From Flavobacterium sp. HBTb2-11-1 (GTDB taxonomy: Bacteria; Bacteroidota; Bacteroidia; Flavobacteriales; Flavobacteriaceae): a DNA stretch of 64,000 nucleotides. The notes beneath the pieces are model-generated. The model was given only the letters and a program-made list of their open reading frames with translations. It was not told the origin of the DNA and searched no databases. The DNA lies in NCBI RefSeq assembly GCF_009826975.1, contig NZ_WUMO01000003.1, forward strand, positions 186,001 to 250,000, read 5' to 3'. The position numbers and the translations under genes were made by a program. Positions 47,136 through 56,314 of this stretch are shown here, piece after piece (position 1 is the stretch's first letter; the number at the start of each line of letters is the position of its first letter).

Positions 47136-49454
47136 ATGAGAATTATAAAGTCATTTTTGATTATCGGTTTTCTTGCTCTGGTAACATCTTCGCATGCGCA
47201 GAAAGTTTACACAGAAAGTGATATTCGTATCATTCCGAAACCGACTCAAACGCTGATAAAAACTGGTGTTTTTGAATTTACTAAAGAGACAAAATTTGTG
47301 GTGAACGGTGATTTTCAGAAAGATGCCGCCAATGCACTAGCTTCCAAATTTGAAACAGCGGCAGGATTTAAACCTGAAATTACCACAAAAGCTCCTGCGA
47401 GTAATTATATTTTATTAAAAACAGACCCAAACTTAAAAAACGAAGCTTACGTTTTAGACGTAAATCCAACGAATATTGTTATTGCTGCAAAAGGAAATAA
47501 TGGTTTTCTGTACGCTTTAGAAAGTATCAGACAATTGCTTCCAGAAGCTATCGAAAGTAAATTTGTGATTACTTCTGCAAAATGGCAGATTCCAAGTTTG
47601 ACCATTAATGATGAACCTCGTTTTAAATGGAGAGGTCTAATGCTGGATTTTTCACGCCATTTCTTTGATAAAAATTATGTTTTAGCTACAATCGATCGCT
47701 TGGCAGCGCATAAAATGAATGTTTTGCATATGCATTTAGTGGACGATCAGGGCTGGAGAATTGAAATCAAAAAATATCCAAAACTTACAGAAGTTGGAGC
47801 TTGGAGAGTAGATCAGGAAAATGTTGCTTGGAATGCAAGATTAACGACAAATCCTGATGAAAAAGGAACGTACGGCGGATTTTTTACGCAGGAAGAATTA
47901 AAAGAAATTGTAAAATATGCCGCAACAAAAGGAATTGAAGTAATTCCAGAAATCGAAATGCCGGCACACGTAAGCAGTGCTATTGCTTCTTATCCTGAAT
48001 TGGCATGTTTTAATCAGAGAATTGGTGTTCCGTCGGGCGGAGTTTGGCCCATTACCGATATTTATTGTGCAGGAAAAGAAACTACATTTGAGTTTTTGCA
48101 AAATGTAATTGATGAAGTAATTGCCATTTTTCCTTCAAAATACATTCATATTGGTGGCGATGAAGCGACTAAAACCAATTGGACAAAATGCCCTCACTGC
48201 CAGAAAAGAATTAAAGACGAGCGTTTGAAGGACGTTAACGAATTGCAAAGCTATTTTGTGAAACGTATGGAAAAATATATCAACTCAAAAGGTAAAAAAG
48301 TTATTGGTTGGGACGAAATTCTAGAAGGCGGTTTAGCTCCAGATGCGACTGTAATGAGTTGGAGAGGAATGAAAGGCGGAATTGAAGCGGCAGATCAAGG
48401 TCATGATGTGATTATGACACCTGAAACACCTTGTTATTTCAATTTTTATCAAGGTCCGCAAAACGAAGAACCTTTAGCTTTTGATGCTTATAATCCGTTA
48501 AGTGAGGTTTACAAATTTGATCCTGTAGTTTCAACAATGACGCCGCAGGAAGCAGCACATGTTTTAGGTGGGCAAGCCAATTTATGGGCAGAATATATTA
48601 CGGGACCAAAAGATTCTGAATATATGATTTTTCCAAGATTAGCCGCTTTATCAGAAACATTGTGGAGTCCAAAAGAAAAACGCAATTGGAATGATTTTAC
48701 ATCAAGATTGTTTTCAATGTTTAAACGTTACGATTATCAGGGATTAAATTATGCAAAAAGCGCTTATTTGGTAACAGCTTCTTCTACAGCAGATATAGCA
48801 AACAAACAAGTAAAAGTAGAGCTGAAAAATGAATTCCCAAATCCAGATATACGTTATGTTTTAGGAAACCAAAGCATTGAACATCATGCGATAAAATATA
48901 CAAGTCCAATTGAAATTAGAGAAACAACATTTTTAAAAGCTTCTTTATTTCAGGATGAAAAACCAGTTGGAAAAACATTTACGGATACCATTGTTTTTCA
49001 TAAAGGATTTGCGAAAAAAGTGAAATACTTAACACCTTACAACGATAATTATAAGGGAGATGCCAATACCATGGTAAATACCATTCGCGGAAGCAAAAAT
49101 TTCCATGACGGACAATGGCAAGCTTGGTTGGTAAACGATATGGAATTGGTAATCGATCTTGAAAAAGTAGAAAGCATCGAGCAAATATCAGTAGGAGCTT
49201 TAGAAAGTCAGGGAGCAGGAGTTAATTTTCCAATTCAGCTGAAAGTATTGATTTCTACTGATGGAATAAATTACACTCAGGTTGGAAAAATAGTTCGTCC
49301 ATATGCGGTAAACCCAGTTCCCGAATTGAAAGATTTCAAAATCAATTTCCAAAAACAAAATGCACGTTTTGTAAAAGTAATTGGCGGTAACCTAAAGAAA
49401 AGTCCAAAAGGCGAAAGCTCTTGGCTGTTTGTGGATGAGATTGTAGTGAATTAA
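47136..49454 (+). CDS. Secreted GH20 beta-N-acetylhexosaminidase
   Basis: A 772-residue exported enzyme. The signal peptide ends at SHAQ. Order: GH20b alpha/beta domain (about 25-150), catalytic barrel (about 155-510), chitobiase-type C-terminal module (about 560-625) and a discoidin/CBM32-like sandwich (about 640-772). The catalytic pair is D342-E343 in HIGGDEATKTNW, acting by substrate-assisted hydrolysis. FKWRGLMLDFSRHF and NVLHMHLVDDQGWRIEIK are standard family text. It stands 6 bases behind the GH2, so the two are almost certainly co-transcribed. It would expose mannose for the two GH92 enzymes by removing GlcNAc. Confidence 0.95.
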   Translation: MRIIKSFLIIGFLALVTSSHAQKVYTESDIRIIPKPTQTLIKTGVFEFTKETKFVVNGDFQKDAANALASKFETAAGFKPEITTKAPASNYILLKTDPNLKNEAYVLDVNPTNIVIAAKGNNGFLYALESIRQLLPEAIESKFVITSAKWQIPSLTINDEPRFKWRGLMLDFSRHFFDKNYVLATIDRLAAHKMNVLHMHLVDDQGWRIEIKKYPKLTEVGAWRVDQENVAWNARLTTNPDEKGTYGGFFTQEELKEIVKYAATKGIEVIPEIEMPAHVSSAIASYPELACFNQRIGVPSGGVWPITDIYCAGKETTFEFLQNVIDEVIAIFPSKYIHIGGDEATKTNWTKCPHCQKRIKDERLKDVNELQSYFVKRMEKYINSKGKKVIGWDEILEGGLAPDATVMSWRGMKGGIEAADQGHDVIMTPETPCYFNFYQGPQNEEPLAFDAYNPLSEVYKFDPVVSTMTPQEAAHVLGGQANLWAEYITGPKDSEYMIFPRLAALSETLWSPKEKRNWNDFTSRLFSMFKRYDYQGLNYAKSAYLVTASSTADIANKQVKVELKNEFPNPDIRYVLGNQSIEHHAIKYTSPIEIRETTFLKASLFQDEKPVGKTFTDTIVFHKGFAKKVKYLTPYNDNYKGDANTMVNTIRGSKNFHDGQWQAWLVNDMELVIDLEKVESIEQISVGALESQGAGVNFPIQLKVLISTDGINYTQVGKIVRPYAVNPVPELKDFKINFQKQNARFVKVIGGNLKKSPKGESSWLFVDEIVVN

Positions 49455-49467
49455 ATCACTTATAACG

Positions 49468-49496
49468 CTTTATCAAAGTTTTAAACTTTGACAAAG
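49468..49496. repeat. Imperfect hairpin of the AACTTTGTCAAAG family
   Basis: CTTTATCAAAGTT (49468-49480) pairs with AACTTTGACAAAG (49484-49496) with one mismatch. The rest of the 187-base gap holds AAACTAGTTTCT and an A-rich leader, and no gene is seen. Confidence 0.72.
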
Positions 49497-49641
49497 TTGA
49501 TATTTTTAAACGCACAAAAACATAAAAAGATAAACTAGTTTCTAACGCATAGTTTTGAGAACCAGTCCAAGGTTTAAACTTTGAATTCGCATTATTAAAC
49601 AAAAAACAAAAGAATAATAAAACCTAATAAATAGATTAAAG

Positions 49642-51126
49642 ATGAAAAGAGGAATATTCATTATCGCCCTTTTATTTTCAGCTCAGATATTCGCGCAGGC
49701 GATATATGAAGATGAAAGATACGTACCAGAAACAGATCCGTTAGTTTTAAAGAACTTAGACGAATGGCAAGGCAAAAAATTTGGTCTGCTAATGCACTGG
49801 GGAACTTACAGCCAGTGGGGTATTGTAGAATCTTGGTCTATTTGTCCAGAAGATTATGGATGGTGTGAACGTAAAAAAGGAAGCAACCCATCTAATTATA
49901 ATGATTATATTAAAGATTACGAAGGTTTAAGAAAAACGTTTAATCCAGTAAAATTTGATCCTGCAAAATGGGCAAAGGCGGCTAAATATGCGGGAATGAA
50001 ATACATGGTTTTTACCACCAAACACCATGACGGATTCAATATGTATGACACAAAATATTCTGATTACAAGATTACGAGTAAAGATGTTCCTTTTCATACT
50101 AATCCGAAAGCAGATGTTTTAAAAGAAATTTTCAACTCGTTTAGAGGAGAAGGCATTTCAACTGGAGCTTATTTCTCTAAACCAGACTGGCATAACGAAA
50201 ACTATTGGGATCCATATTTTCCACCATTCGACAGAAACGTAAACTACGATCCTGCTTTATATCCAGAAAAATGGCAGAAATATGTTGATTTCACGCACAA
50301 CCAAATCTTAGAAATTCTTTCTAATTACGGTAAAGTAGATATCTTATGGTTAGATGGTGGATGGGTTAGAAAAAGAGACCAAGTAAACATCAAAGAAAAC
50401 TACGATGAGAAATTTACTGAAAACGAATCTAAAAACGGTTTCATTAAACATAGAGTAGTAGATCAAGATCCGAAAATGGATGAATTGGTTGTAAAAGCGC
50501 GTCAGAAACAGCCAGGATTAATTGTGGTTGATAGAGCAGTTCACGGTAAAAACCAAAACTATTTAACTCCAGAAGGGCGTGTTCCTGCTAAAACATTGCC
50601 TTATCCTTGGGAATCTTGTATCCCTGCAGGCGGTGGATGGTCTTATTCTCCAGGCGCAACTTACATGACTGGAAGACAAGGAATTCACTTATTGATTGAT
50701 ATTGTTGCGAAAGGTGGAAACTTATTATTGAACGTTGCTCCAAGTCCAGAAGGAGAATGGGATAAAGGCGCTTACGATTTATTGCAAGCTTACGGAGACT
50801 GGATGAAAGTAAACAGCACAGCAATTTACAACACAAAACCAATCGAACCTTACAAAGAAGAAAACATCTGTTTTACACAAAATAAAGTAGGAAATGTATT
50901 TGCTTTTTATTTAGCTAAAGAAGGAGAAGACAAAATTCCTGCTGAAGTTACCGTAAAATCAATCAGCCCTAAAAAAGGAACTAAGATTACGATGTTAGGT
51001 TCTAAAACTTCTTTAAAATGGACAAAAGAAGGAAACGGATTTAAAGTAATTATTCCAGAAAGCTTAAGAAATAATCTTCCTGCGAAAGAAGCTTGGACTC
51101 TAAAAATCGAAGCGATCAGCAGATAA
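49642..51126 (+). CDS. Secreted GH29 alpha-L-fucosidase (single-domain type)
   Basis: A 494-residue exported retaining fucosidase. The signal peptide ends at IFAQ. The catalytic barrel (about 30-370) has KKFGLLMHWGTYSQWGIVESW, TTKHHDGFNMYDT and nucleophile D238 in ILWLDGGWV. A C-terminal sandwich completes it. It lacks the CBM32 modules of the GH29 at 28260 and its text is clearly different, so the two probably take different fucose linkages. Here it lies within the GH2-GH20-GH29-GH92-GH3 run, so core or antenna fucose of an N-glycan is the likely target. Confidence 0.92.
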   Translation: MKRGIFIIALLFSAQIFAQAIYEDERYVPETDPLVLKNLDEWQGKKFGLLMHWGTYSQWGIVESWSICPEDYGWCERKKGSNPSNYNDYIKDYEGLRKTFNPVKFDPAKWAKAAKYAGMKYMVFTTKHHDGFNMYDTKYSDYKITSKDVPFHTNPKADVLKEIFNSFRGEGISTGAYFSKPDWHNENYWDPYFPPFDRNVNYDPALYPEKWQKYVDFTHNQILEILSNYGKVDILWLDGGWVRKRDQVNIKENYDEKFTENESKNGFIKHRVVDQDPKMDELVVKARQKQPGLIVVDRAVHGKNQNYLTPEGRVPAKTLPYPWESCIPAGGGWSYSPGATYMTGRQGIHLLIDIVAKGGNLLLNVAPSPEGEWDKGAYDLLQAYGDWMKVNSTAIYNTKPIEPYKEENICFTQNKVGNVFAFYLAKEGEDKIPAEVTVKSISPKKGTKITMLGSKTSLKWTKEGNGFKVIIPESLRNNLPAKEAWTLKIEAISR

Positions 51127-51128
51127 AA

Positions 51129-53378
51129 ATGAAACCTATGGTTTTAAATACAAATAAATTTCAAACAGCATGTATTTTTTACATGCTGTTTTTTAGCATT
51201 ACCATTTTTGCGCAGGAACCTGCCGATTTTGTTAATCCGTTTATTGGAACTTCTAATTACGGTGCGGCTTTTCCCGGACCAATTGCTCCGCGTGGAATGG
51301 CAAGTATCAGTCCGTTTAATGTGGCTGGAGTAAAAAATACACCGATGGAAAAAGACAGTCAGTGGCTTTCGAATCCGTATGTGAATGAGAATACTTTTTT
51401 GACTGGATTTTCTCAAGTAAATTTAAGTGGAGTTGGCTGTCCAGATTTGGGTGTTATTTTATTGATGCCGACAACTGGAAATGTAGAAATCGATCATTTA
51501 AAATATGGGTCAACTTATTCTAATGAAGTTGCCAAAGCTGCTTATTATAGCGTAAACATAGACAAGTACAAAGTAAAAGGTGAATTTACAGCTTCAAAAC
51601 GAGTTGGGATTAGCAGATTCACTTTCCCGAAAGGGCAATCTAATATTTTATTAAATCTTGGATTGGGATTAACAAATGAAGAAGGCGCCATGATAAAAGT
51701 GGTTTCTTCTACAGAAATTGAAGGAATGCGTTCGGTTGGCTCATTTTGTTACAACAGTCCAGAAGATGCTTATCCGGTTTATTTTGTGGCTCAATTTTCT
51801 AAACCTGCCCATAAATTTGGAGTTTGGAAAAAACCTGCAAAATACAACGGTGTTGAAGCGCAATGGATGGGTTACAACGGAAAAGCGAGAATAATGGAAA
51901 ATACCATTAAAACTGTAGTAGGTGACAGTATTGGAAGTTATTTTACGTATAAATTCGACAAACAAGAAACGGTTGAAGTGAAGATTGGAATTTCGTATGT
52001 AAGTATCGAAAATGCCCGTGAAAACTTAGCAAAAGAAGTGGGTAACAGATCTTTTGATGCAATTTACAAAGAAACCTATAACGAATGGAACGAAGAATTG
52101 TCTAAAATTTTGGTTGAAGGCGGTACAAAAGAGGATAATACGATTTTCTACACAGCTTTGTATCACACTTTAATTCATCCCAATACTTTAAATGATATTA
52201 ACGGGCAATATCCCGTAATCAAAAGAACTAAAATTGCTAAAACCGATGACACCCGTTATACCGTATTTTCTTTATGGGATACGTACCGAAATGTACATCC
52301 GTTGATGTCTTTGGTTTATCCAAAACAGCAATCGGATATGATAAAAAGCATGTTGACTATGTTTGATGAAAACGGCTGGTTACCCAAATGGGAACTGAAT
52401 TCGACTGAAACTTTTACCATGGTTGGAGACCCTGCAAGTATTGTAATTACAGATAGTTATATGAGAGGAATTCGTGATTATGATATTAATAAAGCCTATT
52501 ATGCGATGTTGAAAGGCGCAGATAATATTGAAAATAATCCGCTTCGTCCGGGATTGAGAGATTATATTAAAAAAGGATATTTGACAACCGACAACAAAGG
52601 GCCAGTTTCGACGACTCAGGAATATAACATTTCAGATTATTCTATTTCGCTTATGGCCAACGAATTTGGTGACAAAGACAATGTAAAACGTTTTAAAGAA
52701 CGTTCATTATCTTATAGAAAATTATTTGATAAAAACTTAAATCTGCTTCGTCCAAGAACGCCCGATGGAAAATGGTACGAACCTTTTGACCCAAATTCAG
52801 GAGCTAATTTTGAAGAAAATGTTGGTTTTATTGAAGGAAATGCGTGGCAATATAATTTTATGGTTCCTCATGATATTGTCGGATTAAAGAAATTAATGGG
52901 CGGTGATATACCATTTTCGGCTCAATTGCAGAAAATATTCGACAGCAAACAATTTGATATGGCAAACGAACCAGACATTGCCAATCCGTATTTGTTTAAT
53001 TATGTGAAAGGAGAAGAATATAAAGCTCAGGATATGGTAAAGAAATTGGTTCGCGAATATTTCAAAAACGAACCAAAAGGATTGCCAGGAAATGATGATA
53101 CCGGAACAATGTCGGCTTGGTTAGTGTATTCGATGATGGGGATTTATCCGATTTCTCCAGGAGATCCAATTTATACAATTACAACGCCGATGTTTCATAG
53201 AGTAACAATCAAATTAGATCCTAAATATTATAAAAAAGAAAACATCGTAATTGAAAGACAAGAAAATAACGGTGGAAAAATCAATTCGATTGAACTAAAC
53301 GGAAAATCACTTAATACCTTTTTTATTTCGCACGATGCTTTTGTGAACGGAACAAAACTTAAAGTGATTCAAAACTAA
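51129..53378 (+). CDS. Secreted GH92 alpha-mannosidase (second copy)
   Basis: A 749-residue exported mannosidase. The ATG at 51129, 2 bases after the GH29 stop, is preferred over the in-frame GTG-like extension that overlaps it. The signal peptide ends at IFAQ. Family marks are VNPFIGTSNYGAAFPGP, IEGNAWQYNFMVPHD with probable acid E569, ANEPDIANPYLFNY, and GNDDTGTMSAWLVYSMMG. The GNEPSHH stretch of the first copy is replaced by ANEPDIANP, which lies near the +1 subsite in known structures, so a different mannosyl linkage is likely. It is followed by GH3 after 13 bases. Confidence 0.93.
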   Translation: MKPMVLNTNKFQTACIFYMLFFSITIFAQEPADFVNPFIGTSNYGAAFPGPIAPRGMASISPFNVAGVKNTPMEKDSQWLSNPYVNENTFLTGFSQVNLSGVGCPDLGVILLMPTTGNVEIDHLKYGSTYSNEVAKAAYYSVNIDKYKVKGEFTASKRVGISRFTFPKGQSNILLNLGLGLTNEEGAMIKVVSSTEIEGMRSVGSFCYNSPEDAYPVYFVAQFSKPAHKFGVWKKPAKYNGVEAQWMGYNGKARIMENTIKTVVGDSIGSYFTYKFDKQETVEVKIGISYVSIENARENLAKEVGNRSFDAIYKETYNEWNEELSKILVEGGTKEDNTIFYTALYHTLIHPNTLNDINGQYPVIKRTKIAKTDDTRYTVFSLWDTYRNVHPLMSLVYPKQQSDMIKSMLTMFDENGWLPKWELNSTETFTMVGDPASIVITDSYMRGIRDYDINKAYYAMLKGADNIENNPLRPGLRDYIKKGYLTTDNKGPVSTTQEYNISDYSISLMANEFGDKDNVKRFKERSLSYRKLFDKNLNLLRPRTPDGKWYEPFDPNSGANFEENVGFIEGNAWQYNFMVPHDIVGLKKLMGGDIPFSAQLQKIFDSKQFDMANEPDIANPYLFNYVKGEEYKAQDMVKKLVREYFKNEPKGLPGNDDTGTMSAWLVYSMMGIYPISPGDPIYTITTPMFHRVTIKLDPKYYKKENIVIERQENNGGKINSIELNGKSLNTFFISHDAFVNGTKLKVIQN

Positions 53379-53391
53379 ACACAACACAACT

Positions 53392-56052
53392 ATGTTACAA
53401 TTAAGAATGAAGAAAACGGCCATTATTTTTGTAATGGCTGTTGGTTTTTTAAACCAGACCCATGCCCAGAAAAAGTATCTGTATCAAGATGCAAAAGCGC
53501 CTGTTGAAGACAGAGTAAAAGACTTATTAAGCCGTATGACACTTGAAGAAAAAGTGCGTCAGATGGATATGTACAGAGGAGATTTTTTTAAAGATAAAGA
53601 AGATTTTGCTAAATCTAAATCGGCAGAAAAAATTGGAAAATTAGGAATAGGAGCGATTCATGATTTGTATCCGCGTTCAGCGAAAATGATTAATGATTTG
53701 CAAACCAATGTAATCAAAGGAAACCGTTGGGGAATTCCAGCGCTGATTATGTGCGAGATGCTTCACGGCTATTTAGATGAAGGAAGTACCGCTTTTCCAA
53801 TGAATATTGGTCTTGGAGCTACTTGGGATATTGCAACAATGGACAAAGTGGGTAAAGTTATTGGTATGGAAGCAAGAGCGCATGGAGTGCATTTTGGTTT
53901 TGGACCGAACTTAGATTTAGGACGCGAGCCAAGATGGGGACGTGTTGCTGAAACTTTTGGTGAGGATGCTTTCCTGAATAGCGAAATTGGTTTGGCTTTT
54001 ATTAAAGGAATGCAGGGAGACGATTTAAAATCAGATCGTTCTATTATTGCAGAACCAAAACACTTTGCTGTTCACGGTATTCCGCAGGCTGGAGGAAATT
54101 CTTCTCCAATTTTGGTTGGAGAACGTTCTGCAAGAGAAGATCATTTGCCATCTTTCGAAAAAGCATTTAGAAAGGGTGGTGCTTTAGGAACCATGTGCGC
54201 TTATTCGGAGCTAGACGGAATTCCGTGTGCAGCCAATCACTGGTTATTGACGGATGTTTTGAGAAACGAATGGGGTTTTAAAGGACTTGTAGTTTCAGAT
54301 TTAGGAGCTATTAAATACATTCAGACCACTCACAAAGTGGCTGATTCTCCAAAAGATGCTATTAGAGAAGCGGTTTCAGCTGGTGTAGATATGCAGTTTT
54401 ATGATTTTTCAAATGAATTCTGGCAGAATACTGTTATCGAATTAGTAAATGAAAAGAAATTGACAATGGAAAACATTGACCGTGCAGCAGGAGCAGTTTT
54501 GCGTTTGAAATTCTTATTGGGATTATTTGAAAATCCGTACACAGATAAAAATCTGATTAAAGAGCGTTTTCATACTCCAGAGAACCAAGCTGTTGCTTTA
54601 GAAGCAGCGCAGAAATCTATGGTTTTATTGAAAAATGATAACAATACTTTGCCTTTAAGTAAAAACTTGAAAAACATTGCGGTTATCGGACCAAATGCAA
54701 ATGCTTCAAGATTGGGAGGTTATGCTCCTAAAAACAGTGTCGGAATGACGGTTTATGAAGGTGTGAAGGAATTGGTTGGAAAAACGGCTAATGTAGTTTA
54801 TGAAGAAGGTGTTCCGTTGATTGTAAAAGGACAAATTATTCCATCTAAATATTTATTTACTCCAGACGAATCTCAAAATGGATTAAAAGGAGAATATTTC
54901 AATAACAGAAACTTAGAAGGAACTCCAGCTTTGACTCGTATCGATAGTCAGTTAGAGTTTGACTGGCCTTGGGCGCCTGGTGATGGTGTGAATGTGGATG
55001 ACTTTTCTATCAGATGGACGGGATTCTTAAAATCAGATCAAGCTCTTGACGGTTGGTTAGGTTTAAGTTCTGATGATGGAATCAGAATGTATATTGATGA
55101 CCAATTGGTAATCGACAACTGGACAAAAGGGGCAACAAGTATGGTTACGGTTCCTAAAAATATCGAAAAAGGTAAAAAATACAAAGTCCGCATTGAAATG
55201 TGGGAAGGAGGCTGGGGAGCGAGAGCTCATTTCCGTTGGAATTTAGAAAAAGTAAACTTACAGCCAGCAATCGATGCCGCTAAAAAAGCAGATGTTGCGA
55301 TTGTAGTTTTAGGAGAATCTAACGAATTGGTAGAAGAAAACAGAGATGTTGCTTCTTTAGACTTATTCGGAATTCAACAACAATTGATTGAAGAAATTCA
55401 AAAAACCGGAACTCCTGTAGTTTGTGTGTTGTTAAACGGTCGTCCGCTTTCTACAAACTGGATTGCTGAAAACATTCCTGCAGTTCTAGAAGGATGGTTC
55501 CCAGGGGAATTAGGAGGAAGAGCAGTGGCAGATGTTTTGTTTGGAGATTATAATCCAGGTGGAAGATTGCCAATTACAGTTCCGAAATCGGTTGGGCAGT
55601 TACCTATATATTATAACCAAAAACCATCTGCAATCCATAAATACGTTGCAGAAAGCGAGCATCCTTTATATTCATTTGGTTACGGATTGAGTTATACGAA
55701 ATTTGAATATTCTAATTTAAAACTGAATACTACGGAAATTAAGCCAAACGGAGAAGTTAAAGTTTCTGTTGACGTTAAAAACATTGGAGACAGAGATGGA
55801 GACGAAGTGGTTCAGTTATACATTAATGATGTTTACAGCTCAGTAACAACTCCTGAAAAAACATTAAAAGGATTCAAAAGATTAAATATCAAAAAAGGCG
55901 AAACAAAAAATGTTGAATTTACACTTACACCAGATGAGCTATCTCTTTGGAACAGAGAAATGAAGCGCGTTGTAGAGCCTGGAGATTTCGAAGTTATGGT
56001 TGGCGGAAATTCGACCGATTTACTTAAAACGAAATTTAAGGTTTTGAACTAA
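53392..56052 (+). CDS. Secreted GH3 beta-glycosidase with inserted PA14 domain
   Basis: An 886-residue exported enzyme. The ATG at 53392 or 53407 both give a signal peptide ending HAQ. The TIM barrel (about 25-370) carries nucleophile D303 in VVSDLGAI, where most family members have SDW. The alpha/beta sandwich starts about 385 and is interrupted by a PA14 sugar-binding domain (about 495-625, GLKGEYFNNRNLEG). It continues with GESNELVEENRD and ends in an Fn3-like domain. Beta-glucosidase and beta-xylosidase both occur with this layout. In an N-glycan block, removal of the beta-1,2-xylose of plant-type cores is a good hypothesis. Confidence 0.9.
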   Translation: MLQLRMKKTAIIFVMAVGFLNQTHAQKKYLYQDAKAPVEDRVKDLLSRMTLEEKVRQMDMYRGDFFKDKEDFAKSKSAEKIGKLGIGAIHDLYPRSAKMINDLQTNVIKGNRWGIPALIMCEMLHGYLDEGSTAFPMNIGLGATWDIATMDKVGKVIGMEARAHGVHFGFGPNLDLGREPRWGRVAETFGEDAFLNSEIGLAFIKGMQGDDLKSDRSIIAEPKHFAVHGIPQAGGNSSPILVGERSAREDHLPSFEKAFRKGGALGTMCAYSELDGIPCAANHWLLTDVLRNEWGFKGLVVSDLGAIKYIQTTHKVADSPKDAIREAVSAGVDMQFYDFSNEFWQNTVIELVNEKKLTMENIDRAAGAVLRLKFLLGLFENPYTDKNLIKERFHTPENQAVALEAAQKSMVLLKNDNNTLPLSKNLKNIAVIGPNANASRLGGYAPKNSVGMTVYEGVKELVGKTANVVYEEGVPLIVKGQIIPSKYLFTPDESQNGLKGEYFNNRNLEGTPALTRIDSQLEFDWPWAPGDGVNVDDFSIRWTGFLKSDQALDGWLGLSSDDGIRMYIDDQLVIDNWTKGATSMVTVPKNIEKGKKYKVRIEMWEGGWGARAHFRWNLEKVNLQPAIDAAKKADVAIVVLGESNELVEENRDVASLDLFGIQQQLIEEIQKTGTPVVCVLLNGRPLSTNWIAENIPAVLEGWFPGELGGRAVADVLFGDYNPGGRLPITVPKSVGQLPIYYNQKPSAIHKYVAESEHPLYSFGYGLSYTKFEYSNLKLNTTEIKPNGEVKVSVDVKNIGDRDGDEVVQLYINDVYSSVTTPEKTLKGFKRLNIKKGETKNVEFTLTPDELSLWNREMKRVVEPGDFEVMVGGNSTDLLKTKFKVLN

Positions 56053-56059
56053 AAAACCA

Positions 56060-56090
56060 AAAACGCCGAAGATTTTTCGGCGTTTTTACT
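56060..56090 (+). terminator. Intrinsic terminator after the GH3 gene
   Basis: AAAACGCCGAA (56060-56070) pairs with TTCGGCGTTTT (56076-56086) around a 5-base loop, with T-rich sequence after. It lies 8 bases after the GH3 stop and closes the GH2-to-GH3 run. Confidence 0.88.
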
Positions 56091-56112
56091 TTAAAAAAAT
56101 GAATACAATTAT

Positions 56113-56152
56113 AAAAGACCAAATTCTATTCAATAATAGAATTTGGTCTTTT
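56113..56152. repeat. Perfect 18-base stem with 4-base loop downstream of the terminator
   Basis: The arms 56113-56130 (AAAAGACCAAATTCTATT) and 56135-56152 are exact complements around CAAT. It could be a second, back-up terminator, insulating the SusC promoter from read-through. Confidence 0.85.
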
Positions 56153-56223
56153 AATTTAAGGCAGAGTAGGATTACAAATGAAAACGTTTTCTTTCAATAA
56201 AACACTAAAGATTTACCAACACC

Positions 56224-56258
56224 TTTTCAAAATTGTCATTTGTCGAAATTATATTTTG
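56224..56258 (+). promoter_or_regulatory. Possible promoter for the SusC/SusD operon
   Basis: A TTTTC element at 56224-56228 and TATATTTTG at 56250-56258 are 21 bases apart, near the TTTG / TAnnTTTG pattern but one base too long in the second box. A transcript from here would have a leader of about 50 bases with GTTAAC and TTTAACATG words. Confidence 0.3.
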
Positions 56259-56314
56259 TTAACAGAATGTATTCTTAAGTTTAACATGTTATTAACTCTA
56301 AAAAAACAACTAAT

